Origin: Pictodentalium vernedei
Lineage: Eukaryota; Mollusca; Scaphopoda; Dentaliida; Dentaliidae
Direction: 5' to 3'
Assembly (NCBI GenBank): GCA_031216915.1
Contig: CM062290.1
Span: 166,303,453-166,367,452, forward strand
DNA: 64,000 bases
The notes below the pieces were generated by a model. That model searched no databases, was not told where the DNA came from, and saw nothing but the letters and a program-made list of their open reading frames with translations. The translations under genes and the position numbers were made by a program. Within the stretch, counting starts at the first letter, position 1. Each line of letters begins with the position of its first letter. Positions 46,753-57,200 of this stretch are shown here, piece after piece.

Positions 46753-46841
46753 GTCTGGGTCATTGGTAAGTATAAAAAATATATAAATTACTATAAATTT
46801 TTTAACATTTTTATACTGTACCAATGACCCAGACTTAGCTG
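46753..46841. repeat. Internal complementary region of DIRS copy C (89 bp)
   Basis: 46753-46806 is the exact reverse complement of the left end including GTT (46450-46503, 54 bp). 46807-46841 is the exact reverse complement of the right end (53498-53532, 35 bp). In DIRS-1 an ICR of about 88 bp is thought to template the joining of the two cDNA ends into a circle. Confidence 0.95.
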
Positions 46842-47439
46842 AATAGTAAACAGGCTGGAGGGCCTAGGACATAGAGGAAAATCCAATAAGCTCAACTATA
46901 TAGTAAAGAGGTAACCCCTTAAGGAGAAAAGGAGTATTAGGCTTTACATGTATCTTTCTTATTTAATATTAAATTAGAAAGATACACTACCCTTAATAAT
47001 TGAGCACAATAACATTCATGTTCTCTATTAACATCCAGTATAACCCTTATACTAATTATTTTTAAAGCAAGCCAATAAATAAAGTAGTCCAGAGAATTGA
47101 GACTCTTTATAGTCATTTAAAAGTGTCCGAGTATTGTATATTAAAGCCCGTTTGACACTTGACATATACAAATGCTTCACACCGAGCTACACTTTAAAAA
47201 TAAGACATGAATGAATTTAAACATTAATATTACACTTTAAAACCATCCCGGAAGCGACTCAGAAATACTGACTTGGAGGAGGCATTCCCTTGCTTTTCAC
47301 TATAAAGCAGGTGACCTAAGGGAACACCCGCCCCCCCCCCCCTTCCCCTTGCCCTGGGTCAAATAGCCCAGAGCGAAGAGGGCAGCCGGACGGAGTCACT
47401 GCCGGAACAGAAAGCCTGCATAACTATAGTTGCAACTGT

Positions 47440-50328
47440 TTAGTGGATGACATTCTGAGCAACAGATAACGGACCTAAACAATGCAGGTCTCCAGAAATG
47501 GACTCAATATTTCTGAGATAAAAATTCGTAAATGTGGATGGCTGAGACCAATAAGCAGCCTTCATTAAATCTGTAATAGCAACACTATTAGCATAAGCCC
47601 AGGAAGTAGAAAGAGCTCTTACTTCATGAGCAGAAATCTTAAGCACAGACTGCTGAGAAGAAGATAAATCTTCATAAGCAATACGGATAGTTAACTGAAT
47701 CCATCTAGCAATAGAATGGACTGAAATGTCCTTTCTATTAGGCATCAAAGACAGAAAGAAACGTTTCCGTCCCTTTCTGATAAACTGAGATCTCTGTTTA
47801 TAGATACGTAGTGCTCTAACAGGACAGAGTAAAGGCCTACGCCCACCTGAAGACGGAAGAGCCTTAATAACAATAGGTTCCGGATATTTATTAGGAGCCT
47901 GATTCTTAGCTAAAAAACCCACATTAGTAGTGAAGGTGATAGTGTTCCCAACACTACGATAATGAGAATCATCCACCGATAGTGCATGAAGCTCACTGAC
48001 TCTTCTGGCAGAAGAGAAAGCTAAGAGAAAAGCTGTCTTATAAGATAAGAATTTGAAATCTACTGTCCCAAGAGGTTCAAATGGCTTTTCCTTCAATTTA
48101 AGGAGAACCCAAGCTAAATTCCACTTAGGAATTAATCTAAGAGTTCTGGGTCTATTTATCGAAAAGTTTCTAACCAACTTCGATAAAGAGACATTAGATC
48201 CAATTTGTAAACTATCATGATGTGCATAGGTATCAGATAACATAGATCTATAACCCTTTATAGTAACAGGCTGCAGTTTGATTTCGTCAAACAAGTCTAC
48301 TAGAAAGTTTGCAATGTCTGGTATAGAGGGATCGAATATATCTACAGAATGATCCCTACACCAACGACGAAAAACCTTCCACTTAGCCGCATAGTTTAGC
48401 GAAGAGGAGGTCCTCCTACAGTTAGAAATCGCGTCCACTGCTCGTCCTGTAAAGTGCTTGCCATGCAAGAAGGACCGCACAACGGAAAAACGTGAAGGTT
48501 GAGACCTTGCGGGTTGTGATGGAGTTGGCGCGATTTCCCCTAAGAAAGAAGATCCTCCCGTGGAGGAAGCTTCCGCGGTAGGTCCCACAACAGACACCTG
48601 AGTAGATTTATCCACGGTCTCTGTGGCGACAGAGATGCTACCAACAGAATCTTGCATTGAGATTGTTTTATCTTTAGCAATACTTGTTGAATTAACGGCG
48701 CTGGAGGATACGCATATCCTATCATTCCGTCCCAAGGGATCGACAGAGCGTCTACTGCAAAAGCTCTTGGATCCGGACACGGAGACACATACGTCTGCAA
48801 CTGATTGTTGAGATGTGTCGCAAATAAGTCTATCATTGGCCGTTCCCATTGGTAGCAAATCTGATTGAATACTTGTTTGTTGAGAGTCCACTCCGACGGC
48901 AACAAGCGACCCTTTCGTGAAAGGGAGTCTGCTAGCACATTCAGACGACCCGGTATGTGACGGACCGAAAGAAGAACGTGATGTTCTAACGCAAACAGAA
49001 GGATTCTTTCCGTTAGATTGAACAACGGAACTGAATGAGTGCCTCCCTGATTCCGTATATACGCCACTACTGTCGTATTGTCGGATAGGATTTGGACATG
49101 AGCATCGTGAATAATGTCCATCCAGTGACGTAACGCAAGCCAAATTGACATCATTTCCTTGATGTTTATGTGCTTGCACAGGAATTGCGGATCCCAAAGA
49201 CCCTGGCATCTCGAATCCGTTGGGATTGATGATGCACCCCAACCTGTTTGACTGGCATCCGTCATAACGGTAAAACTCGGATCCGGCAACTGCAGCGGAA
49301 CTCCTTGAGTTAACCACTGAATGTTTGCCCAAGTCTGTATCTCTTGTTTCACTTGATCTGACAAGAGAACGTCTACATCGAGCGAATGAATTTTCACACT
49401 CCAATTCTGAGTCAGGAAAATTTGAAGAGGACGTGTGCGTAACCGCCCCATCGGAATGAGATCCGCGGCGGCTCCGCACAGACCTATCAGTCTCATAAAT
49501 TCTCTCGCCGTGACTTTGTCTGCGTGCAGACAATAGCGAGCGTAACAACTGACTAATTTCGCTCTGGTTAATGGCAGACGAACGAGATTGTTGTGCGTCT
49601 CGAAGCTCATTCCCAGATGAGTGAATGACTTGGACGGCACCAGATCCGACTTCTCCTCGTTTACTATAAAACCGAGACGTCAGAGCAATAGAAGAAGATT
49701 CTGAACATCGTTCTGAAGCGTTAACTCGTTGCCGTACCTCTGAAGAATGTCGTCCAGGTAGGCCGACGTTACCGCAGACGAATGAGCTCGGAAGTAGATC
49801 ATTACCGAGTTCATTACCCGAGTGAAAGCCCAGGGTGCTAGATTCAATCCGAAGCACATCTCCCGGAATTGATACACCACTCCTAGGACTGCGAAGCGTA
49901 GATACTTTCGGAATGTCAGATGTACCATGACGTGAAAGTACGCATCTTTGAGATCTATGCTCGTTGCATAATCGTTCACCCGAATACTCGCTCTGACCGA
50001 TCGAATCATCTCCATATAAAACTTCGGAGCGACGATCAGCTTGTTTATCCAGCTCAAATCTATGACTGGACGGAACGAGCTGTCTGGTTTCGGAACCAGA
50101 AACAGATGGCTGTAGAATCCCGGAGATTCCTGGTTTTCTACGACCTCTACCGCGTTCTTCATTAAAAGAGACTGCACCTCTGATAACAGAGCGTCTCTTT
50201 TCTGTGGATTTGACGGAAGATGAGTCCACTTTGGTCTTCGAGTTAATGGAGGCTTTCGTTTGAAGGATATCTTTAGACCTTCCGAAGTCACTCCTCTCAC
50301 CCAAGGGTCGTCCGTAATCGACGCCCAT
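47440..50328 (-). CDS. Tyrosine recombinase ORF of DIRS copy C, with long overlap
   Basis: Open for 962 codons. The C-terminal ~385 residues hold the full recombinase set: SSARRVSELHAL, KISAHEVRALSTSWA and FTNFYLR, with the catalytic Tyr at about residue 937. The enzyme would integrate the circular element DNA in the nucleus. The ~570-residue Ser-rich N-terminal part overlaps the RT/RNase H frame and begins with MGVDYGRPLGER, close to MGINYGGPLGSR of copy B. It has no known domain. It may be an untranslated open frame, or an extension reached by frameshift or internal initiation. This is the most intact gene in copy C. Confidence 0.87.
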   Translation of the reverse strand: MGVDYGRPLGERSDFGRSKDILQTKASINSKTKVDSSSVKSTEKRRSVIRGAVSFNEERGRGRRKPGISGILQPSVSGSETRQLVPSSHRFELDKQADRRSEVLYGDDSIGQSEYSGERLCNEHRSQRCVLSRHGTSDIPKVSTLRSPRSGVSIPGDVLRIESSTLGFHSGNELGNDLLPSSFVCGNVGLPGRHSSEVRQRVNASERCSESSSIALTSRFYSKRGEVGSGAVQVIHSSGNELRDAQQSRSSAINQSEISQLLRSLLSARRQSHGERIYETDRSVRSRRGSHSDGAVTHTSSSNFPDSELECENSFARCRRSLVRSSETRDTDLGKHSVVNSRSSAAVAGSEFYRYDGCQSNRLGCIINPNGFEMPGSLGSAIPVQAHKHQGNDVNLACVTSLDGHYSRCSCPNPIRQYDSSGVYTESGRHSFSSVVQSNGKNPSVCVRTSRSSFGPSHTGSSECASRLPFTKGSLVAVGVDSQQTSIQSDLLPMGTANDRLICDTSQQSVADVCVSVSGSKSFCSRRSVDPLGRNDRICVSSSAVNSTSIAKDKTISMQDSVGSISVATETVDKSTQVSVVGPTAEASSTGGSSFLGEIAPTPSQPARSQPSRFSVVRSFLHGKHFTGRAVDAISNCRRTSSSLNYAAKWKVFRRWCRDHSVDIFDPSIPDIANFLVDLFDEIKLQPVTIKGYRSMLSDTYAHHDSLQIGSNVSLSKLVRNFSINRPRTLRLIPKWNLAWVLLKLKEKPFEPLGTVDFKFLSYKTAFLLAFSSARRVSELHALSVDDSHYRSVGNTITFTTNVGFLAKNQAPNKYPEPIVIKALPSSGGRRPLLCPVRALRIYKQRSQFIRKGRKRFFLSLMPNRKDISVHSIARWIQLTIRIAYEDLSSSQQSVLKISAHEVRALSTSWAYANSVAITDLMKAAYWSQPSTFTNFYLRNIESISGDLHCLGPLSVAQNVIH

Positions 50329-50711
50329 TCTTGTGAAAAGCTCGACAACCTTCCGCCAACCGGAACGCGATAGAGGTTTAAGCCATCACCTCCTGGACCT
50401 GCAACGCCTGCGGTAGGAGAAACCACGTCTTCCACGACCCGCACCTCGCCTCGTCGACCTCGGGGCATCCGACCGATTGTCCCGGCCTGAAGGACGTCCC
50501 GAACGAGAGTCGCTATCCTGACGGTCTCTCGAATAAGACCAAGAGGACGCACCGGAACCTCTATAGGAACCTCTCTTGGGCGCATTAGACCCAGAAGTGC
50601 CTGTCTTATTCGTATCTGCTGTATCTGACTTCTTAGGAGCAGATCTGAACAACAGAGAATCATTAGCTTTCTTTTTAATTTTATCATAAATAGCGGAAAG
50701 CTTGCCGTCAA
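48540..50711 (-). pseudogene. RT/RNase H/Dam-like polyprotein of DIRS copy C (nonsense)
   Basis: The first part (50711-49680) has FLVPKPDSSFRPVIDLS, SIDLKDAYFHV, FGLNLAPWAFTRVMNSVM and AYLDDILQRYG, then stops at a TGA (49680-49682) where copy B has CGA (Arg). The frame continues without a shift through RNase H (MTDASQTGWGA, NIKEMMSIW, QILSDNTTVVAYI) and the methylase-like block (MIDLFATHLNNQ, GYAYPPAPLIQQVL) to a second stop at 48540-48542, about 40 residues before the end seen in B. So one C-to-T type change breaks RT. Its 5' end overlaps the gag frame by about 325 bp. Confidence 0.9.
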
Positions 50712-52445
50712 AGAGAAGTTCTCCTGAGACCGAAGCGACTCTAAGAGAGTTCTTCACCTTAGAATCCACTAGTGTGGATGTAGCTAGGGCTGCGTCACGT
50801 CTAACCAACTCCAGATTTGCCACTGAAAGGGCGGAGTTACACGTGGAATAAGCCACTGCCCTTGAAAGAAGTCTTAAAGAGGATTGTATATCCTGAAACT
50901 CTTTCCCCTGAAGGCGCAGTGATAACGCCTTAGTAAGGTGATCTGCGTAAGATAAGGCATCTAAATTGGCTCTGTTAGACGCAATAGCTGTTTCCAACAC
51001 AGCGGTAATGATAGCTCTAAGTCTTCCGCCTCGTCGTCCATACACAGAGGAACTCTCGGTATACCCTGTCCTGCCGTATCGAATTTATTCCTTGCATTAA
51101 TGAAAGGCAGGTTGAGAGTATTAGCGGACAAGAAACCTGCTTTCCCCGTCCTGGAAGCAAGTTTAAATATAGCGTCGTTCAATAATTCAAATGTTCTTGC
51201 AACATTATTGGACTGCGACGGAAACTCGGGAGCGATGTCCCTGAACCGCTCAAAAAATTCAGAGTCCAATGACGCTATAATTCTCTTGTCCGGAAGCGCA
51301 GCTTGAGGGAGAAAGTGCCGGATGAAGTCGACGGCAGCTTTATGTTGTTCCGAAAGGGATAGCTCCAAGTCATCCGTATCCCTTTCACCATCCGGTCGGA
51401 CCTCATGATGTTCCCGGTCGTCCGCCCCCGATGCTTCGGCGGAGCGTACCGACCCAGCGCCGTCGGATAATTCACGATCCGACACTGTTTCTGTCGGCTG
51501 CTGGGATGCTGCGATAAGCTGTGCTATCTGCACAAGAATGTCCGGCGTCGAGACCTGCGGAGGCGCAGTCTTTCACTGCTTCGCCGAGGGCAGCTCCGCA
51601 TCAGATGGCTCCCACATACTTTTCCTATGCGAACGTCCAGAGTCCATCGGTCTCGAATCTCTGGCTGCCGGATGGTGTGACCTGGTCGCCGAAGAATCCT
51701 TCATCGGCAAAGCTGGTAATATATCGGCGGTCACGCAGCCAAGGTGCGGTCGTGTGCGCTGACGAGAAGAGGAAGCCTTAACAGTCTCTGCGGACTGCTT
51801 ATACAACGGAGCGTCCCGAGCGACGGACGTATGCTCCGCTAAAGACACATTTTGTACCTCAACATCTGGTCCCAGATGTTGTTGTACGAGAGAGGGGCCT
51901 CTCTCGCTCGCGGCCCGGCTGGACCTGGACGAGCTAGGAACCGGACTCAAAGGCTTCCTCCGTTCTCGCTTACTATCCGCCGTCACTGGGTGTGCATCTA
52001 TTATGTTTATAGTGCTCGCATCACCCAAAATTTCCTCTTGTACCGCATCGGACGAACCCAGCTGCCGAACCATTCGGTGAATGGACGCTACACCGGGCGA
52101 GCTAGCGGACGACATTTGTCTAATCTCCATGAGCACTTTTGCCGCTAGCTCTGAATTCATTTGTGACGACGGACGCACACTTGAAGAAGATAACATGGAA
52201 ACATCACCCTGTTCTGGTTCCTCTGAAATAGAAACTGAGAGAGTAGAGTGACCTTGCGGAGAAAGAGCCGGAATCGCTCTTTCTCCAGAAACAACATATC
52301 GTGACACACGTTTCCAATGTTTCTCATCCCAATATTCACATATAGGACAGGGATTAATGCGAGAACACTGACTACAATTAATACAATGATCATGAAAGTC
52401 AGAGGAAGATTTCTTCCTATTACAGTTTGAACAATGTCCCTTCAT
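50386..52445 (-). pseudogene. Gag-like protein of DIRS copy C (broken)
   Basis: The likely start ATG is 52443-52445 (MKGHCSNCNRKK), matching that of copy B; the frame is open upstream to 52496. The Cys cluster is CSNC, CINCSQCSR, CPIC. A TGA at 51573-51575 follows LPSAKQ; the same frame resumes with QIAQLIAASQQ. Near 51000 a deletion of roughly 30 bp shifts the frame, and the rest (51045-50386) encodes SYADHLTKALSLRLQG and an Arg/Ser/Gly-rich basic tail. It would be the particle protein if intact. Confidence 0.85.
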
Positions 52446-53330
52446 TGTGAAAGAACAACAATAAGTCCTAGTTACTCGCAAAAACCCCTGACACAAAGAT
52501 ACATAATAACATGATCCATTAATAAATGAAAAAACAATTGCAAAACAAAATAATTTTGAAAAAAAATTTTTTCAGCGAAGCCCAAGTTGCTGAAAAGTAA
52601 CGTTGAGCCCCGATGGATCCGATGGCAAAGTGTGGTCAAAAATTTTAAATTTATATTAAATAATTAATGAGACACTTTTGGATAATATAAATGTATCTTA
52701 TAGTGAGATAAACTACAGCAAAGGCAAACAGCCCCCCTCAAAAAAGGCTGTTGCCAATGAAAACAAACAGTGTAAAAACACCAGAAAACATGACTCCAGG
52801 CACTGAAAAAACTGGCCCGGAATCAGTCATCAATTACACTCTATCTGATGCAAAACAGAGACTCCCAGGGGAGAATCTGTAGAACATCAGATGGAAGATG
52901 CAGAACACAAACGTTATACACCCATGGGTGAAAACGTAACTATGGGGAAAATAACAGAAAACATTCTGTAACCAAGCAACTCTCCCAGGAAATTTTAGAA
53001 ATGAAACTTCTCAAAAATATGCCAAAAGCATGGGAGAATTGCAAGGGGGGACTTTAGAAGGTTAGGGAAGAGGAAACACTGAATAAGCAGTGCAACAATT
53101 AGCAAGAATGACAACAAGAGGCCCATGCCTCGAAAATAGGCAACTTAACATAATTTCATCAAAAAATTTTAAGTACAACCCTGATTATTTTTTGTCACTT
53201 CTTTTTCCTCTCCTCCTTCTATCCTCCTTAGAATCACATTTTCTCCAAAAATTACGTGTCTGGCATCCTTTAAACTGAGATTTACAAGCACAAAGATCAG
53301 TGAGATGTTGACTGATGAAGGGCCAAACAG
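52446..53330 (-). promoter_or_regulatory. 5' leader of DIRS copy C
   Basis: About 885 bases between gag and the right terminal repeat, conserved in order with E, B and D. It ends inside with GTGTCTGGCATCCTTTAAACTG, the homologue of the site where C entered B. No ORF. Confidence 0.6.
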
Positions 53331-53519
53331 AGAATGATAATTGGCGCCAATTTCGGGACGTCTGCGTCACTGCGCATGCGCAGTAGAGGCGTAGTATGGA
53401 GGTCCTTTAGGACATGATTTCTTTTTGTTTTGGATGCAAATTTTGGGGATTGGGGGGCAAAATTTGTGTTTGGCCCTGGTTTTGTTAGAGTTAGCACCAG
53501 CTAAGTCTGGGTCATTGGT
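53331..53519. repeat. 5' terminal inverted repeat of DIRS copy C
   Basis: Exact reverse complement of 46489-46677. The outer right end (to 53532) is shorter than the left outer end by about 25 bases, so the two termini are unequal, as described for DIRS-1. Confidence 0.97.
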
Positions 53520-53588
53520 ACAGTATAAAAATACTGAGATTTGGAAGCACAAATAACAGAGAAGTGTGACTGTTTTGAGGGCCAAACA

Positions 53589-53778
53589 AAGAATGATAAT
53601 TGGCGCCAATTTCGGGACCTCCTTGACACTGCGCATGCGCAGAGGAGTGGATGTATGGAGGGCCATATAGGACATGTATTTTTCGGTTTTTGATGCAAAT
53701 TTTGGGGATTGGGGGGGCAAAATTTGTGTTTGGCCCTGAATTAAGGAGATTAGCACCAGCTAAGTCTGGGTCATTGGT
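53589..53778. repeat. 5' terminal inverted repeat of DIRS copy B
   Basis: Pairs with 39605-39796. It keeps the intact CTGCGCATGCGCAG palindrome (53629-53642). The outer end is CAGTATAAAAAT at 53780-53791. Confidence 0.92.
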
Positions 53779-54013
53779 ACAGTATAAAAATAGAAAAATT
53801 GGCAAACCATTTCAGCACTAACTGTTTTGACGCAGGACATCAGATATACATATGGTAAAATTTTGTGAAGGTGGCGTTTTGCATACTAGTAAGTGTGTTC
53901 TATTGATAAGAGCAGACCCTTTATTTACTTCATGAAGCTCATGGTGGATAATGATCTCTTTTAAAGTACATACTTTTCATCGTCATGATATAGCCTTAGC
54001 GGCTGGTGTGGCG

Positions 54014-54984
54014 TTAAGGGCCTATATAAGTAATGAAATTTTGTTTATTTTGAAAATTCTCACCTCTGATATTCCTTCAATTCAAATTAAATATACACAA
54101 AATGTACATCAAAATGAAGGTTGGGATGTATAGAACCCAAAACACATGTGTAATCAACTCATAGAGGTGACTGTAGGCACCACAGGTTCCTGGAAGTCTG
54201 CTGCCGTATTCGCACCAGAACTGATAATTTAATAATATTTCACGAAAACAACTTGTGGCCAAATGTGCTTTACATATCCAAGAACAAAGCTAGGGGATAA
54301 AAATTCTTCAAAACACGGTGACAGAGCTGCATCGGGGAAAATTCCAAAGCCTTTGCTTTTGTTTACGTATGAGTGTACTTTCGATTTCCAGTCGACGTCA
54401 TAGGGCAGAAAAAAGCATGTAAAAACAACGCCATCTAAAATCAAATAATGAAAAAGATCGCCTTCATACAGTATACTGTTATTAGATAGAGATTGCACAG
54501 TTGCCATATTCAATGCAACTTGCAAGGTGTCATACCTGTTGAAATTTCTTAGAATTACGATTTTGTTTTTCGATGGAAATTCGTGGTAACGAGTGATTTG
54601 CGCATGTCTGTCGAGCATGGAAACCATCTTCAATAAAAAATGCAGACAGTGTTGTCCTTTTCCAAAATGCAGTCCCATCGCTGTATTCGGAAGTGTTTTG
54701 AATGCCTAGCTTTGTTCTTGGATATATGAAGCACATTTGGCCACAAGTTGTTCTGATGAAATATTATTTTATTATCAGTTCTGGTGCGAATACGGTAGCA
54801 GACTTCCAGGAACCAGTGGTGCCTACAGTCAACTCTATGAGTTGATTACATATTTTTTACGTGTTCTATACATCCCAACCTTCATTTTGATGTATAATTT
54901 GTGTATATTTAATCTAAATTTAAGGAATATGAGAGGTGAGAATTTCAAAATAAACAAAATTCCATTACTTATATAGGCCCTTAA
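54014..54984. mobile_element. Long-inverted-repeat element, copy 2, TTAA-flanked
   Basis: About 970 bp with arms of roughly 270 bp. It begins TTAAGGGCCTATATAAGTAA and ends with the reverse complement TTACTTATATAGGCCCTTAA. Arms share TGAAGGTTGGGATGTATAGAA and CCAGAACTGATAAT. TTAA at both ends suggests a piggyBac-type target, but no transposase is present and that is inference. The unpaired middle (about 54290-54710) has no clear ORF; the 149-codon minus frame at 54229-54678 lacks a recognisable domain. Confidence 0.78.
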
Positions 54985-55113
54985 GCATCAATAATTAATA
55001 ATAAGAGAGCATAATGGTAACGTGTGTGTATGTGTGAAAATATAAGATCGAAATTTAGAATATTTCAGAAAAGTTAAAAAATTTATAGTAATTTATATAT
55101 TTTTTATACTTAC

Positions 55114-55298
55114 CAATGACCCAGACATAGCTGGTGCTAACTCTTAAAATATAGGGCCAAACACAAATTTTGCCCCCCAATCCCCAAAATTTGCATCTAA
55201 AACCAAAGAAAACATGTCCTGAATGGCCCTGAACACTTCACCTCTACTGCGCATGTGCAGTGTCAAGGACGTTCTGAAATTGGCGCCATTAATCATTC
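55114..55298. repeat. 3' terminal inverted repeat of DIRS copy D
   Basis: Pairs with about 61832-62012 with five or six differences, including CTGCGCATGTGCAG here against CTGCGCATGCGCAG at the other end. Confidence 0.9.
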
Positions 55299-55374
55299 TA
55301 ATAACCAGTGCCTGGTAAGCGCTATGTACTCAGCGGGGAGGTAAGAGTTCCCAACTCCTGGGAGGGCCATCCCC

Positions 55375-55463
55375 GTCTGGGTCATTGGTAAGTATAAAAA
55401 ATATATAAATTACTATAAATTTTTTAACATTTTTATACTGTACCAATGACCCAGACATAGCTG
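55375..55463. repeat. Internal complementary region of DIRS copy D (89 bp)
   Basis: Same length and layout as in copies B and C: reverse complement of the left end, AAC centre, reverse complement of the right end. The right part reads CCAGACATAGCTG, following D's own ends rather than those of B or C. Confidence 0.92.
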
Positions 55464-56039
55464 AATAGTAAAAAGGCTGGAGGGCCAAGGACATAGAGCA
55501 AGATGGAATACGCTCAATAATATAAAATAGAGTCATACCCTCAAGGGAAAAAGAAGTAATAGGCCTTACATGTATCTTTCTTATTTATGATAAATTAGAA
55601 AGATACAACACCTTCCAAAATTGAGCATCATACATCCATGTACTCTATTAATATCCAGTATAATCCTTATACTAATAATTTTTAAAGTAAGCCAATAAAT
55701 AAAGTAAGTCTAGAGAATAGAGACTCTTTATACTCCTTAAAAGTGTCTGAGGATTGCATAATCATGTCCGTTGACACGTGCTATATTCAAAAGCTATACT
55801 TTAAAAACTAAGACTTGAATGAATTTTTAAAACATAAACTTCTCACTAAACAACCATCCCAATAACAGCTCAGAATTACTAACTCCGGAGGAGGTATCCC
55901 CTTGTTTTCATAGTAAAACAGGAGACCCAAGGGAACACCCTCCCCCCCCCCCCCCTTTTTCTTGCCCTGGGTCAAATAGCCCAGAGCGAAGAGGGCAGCA
56001 GAACGGAGTCACTGCCGAAACAGACAGCCTACCTAGCTA

Positions 56040-57200
56040 TAGTAGCAACTGTTAAATGAATGACATTCTGAGCAGTAGATAATAGACCTAACAATAGAGG
56101 CCTCCAGAAATGGACTCAATATTTCTGAGATAAAAAATTCATGAATGTGGATGGCTGAGCGCAATGAGCAGCCTTCAAAAATCTATAATAGCGACACTAT
56201 TAATGTAAGCCCAAGATGTAGAAGAACTCTTACTTCATGAGCCGAAATCTCAAACACAACTTCTGAGTCAAAGATATACCATATGCAGTATCGATAGTTA
56301 ATTGAATCCATTAGTAATAGAATGGAGCGTAACGTCCTTCTAATAGGCATCAAAGACAGAAGAAGTTTACGCCCGTAGTATTAGTAATAAACAGATATCT
56401 GTTTATAAATACATAAACTCTAACCGGACACAGTAAAGGCCTATGCCCGTACGAAGACGGAAGGACCTTAATAACAATAGGTTCCGAATATTAGGAGCCT
56501 AACTCTTATGCAAAAAATCCAACCTAAATAGTAAAGGAAGTAGTGATTCCGAAACTACGAAAGTGAAAATCATCCACCGATAGTGCATGAAACTCACTGA
56601 CTCTTCAGTAAAAGAGAAGCCAACAGAATTACTGTCTAAAAGGTCAGAATTTGAAAACTACTGTTTCCAGAGGCTCAAATGATTACTTAGCTAAATAAGA
56701 ACCGAAGTTAAATTCCATATAGGAATTTAATCTAATGATTCTAAGTCTATTTATCAAAAAGTTACTAACTGACTTAGATAAAGAGACATAAGACTCAATT
56801 GTAAACTATCATAGAGTGCATAGGTATGAGGTAACATAAACCTATAACCTTAATAATAACAGGCTGCAGTAGATCTTGTCAAACAAGTATACTAAAAAGT
56901 TGCAATGAGTAGTATGGAGAGATCAACAATATGAACAAAGTGATCCCTACACCAACGACGGAAGAGCCTCCACTTTAGCCGCATAGAATAGCGAAGAAGA
57001 GGATTTCCTATAGTAAGAAATCGCGTCCAAAGCTCGTCCAGTACAATGCTTACAATGCAATACGGACCACACAACGGAATACGTGAAGGTTGCGACCTTG
57101 CGGGTTGTGATAAAGATGACACGATTTTACCCAGCGAAAAAAGATCCTCTCATAAGGAAGATTTCGCGTTAAGTCCCACAGCAGACATCAGAGTAAATTT
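56040..57200 (-). pseudogene. Tyrosine recombinase remnant of DIRS copy D
   Basis: The DNA aligns along its length with the recombinase of B and C (for example CCTCCAGAAATGGACTCAAT and AATCGCGTCCAAAGCTCGTCC), but has many small indels and no frame above about 75 codons. No catalytic block can be read as protein. Confidence 0.8.

Larger units (their letters stand above)
46453..53532 (-). mobile_element. DIRS-type retrotransposon copy C, nested in B, recent
   Basis: The 7,080-bp element has left and right terminal repeats (46489-46677 and 53331-53519) identical over 189 bp and a perfect 89-bp ICR, so insertion is recent. It interrupts the leader of copy B: upstream CATCATGAAA and downstream ACTGAGATTTGG rejoin to the sequence expected from E and D (CATCATTTAAACTGAGATTT). 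Lesions: gag has a stop and a small deletion, RT one nonsense codon plus an early end, while the recombinase is open. Confidence 0.95.
39569..53791 (-). mobile_element. DIRS-type retrotransposon copy B, split by copy C
   Basis: The left terminal repeat (about 39605-39796) and right terminal repeat (about 53589-53778) share B-specific words such as CTAATCTCCTTAATTCAGGG and ACATCCACTCCTCTGC, proving that both belong to one element. Removing copy C (46453-53532) leaves about 7.1 kb. Order on the minus strand: leader, gag (45613 to about 43480), RT/RNase H/methylase (43638-41500), recombinase (open 43414-40544), 3' UTR with C tract, ICR. Gag has one stop and RT two indels; the recombinase is open. 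Confidence 0.93.

Noticed and set aside
53297..53812. ORFs with NKTRAKHKFCPPIPKIC at several places, looking like a conserved small protein
   Set aside because: They are translations of the DIRS terminal repeats, which explains their recurrence at 39627, 46393 and 53300-53800.
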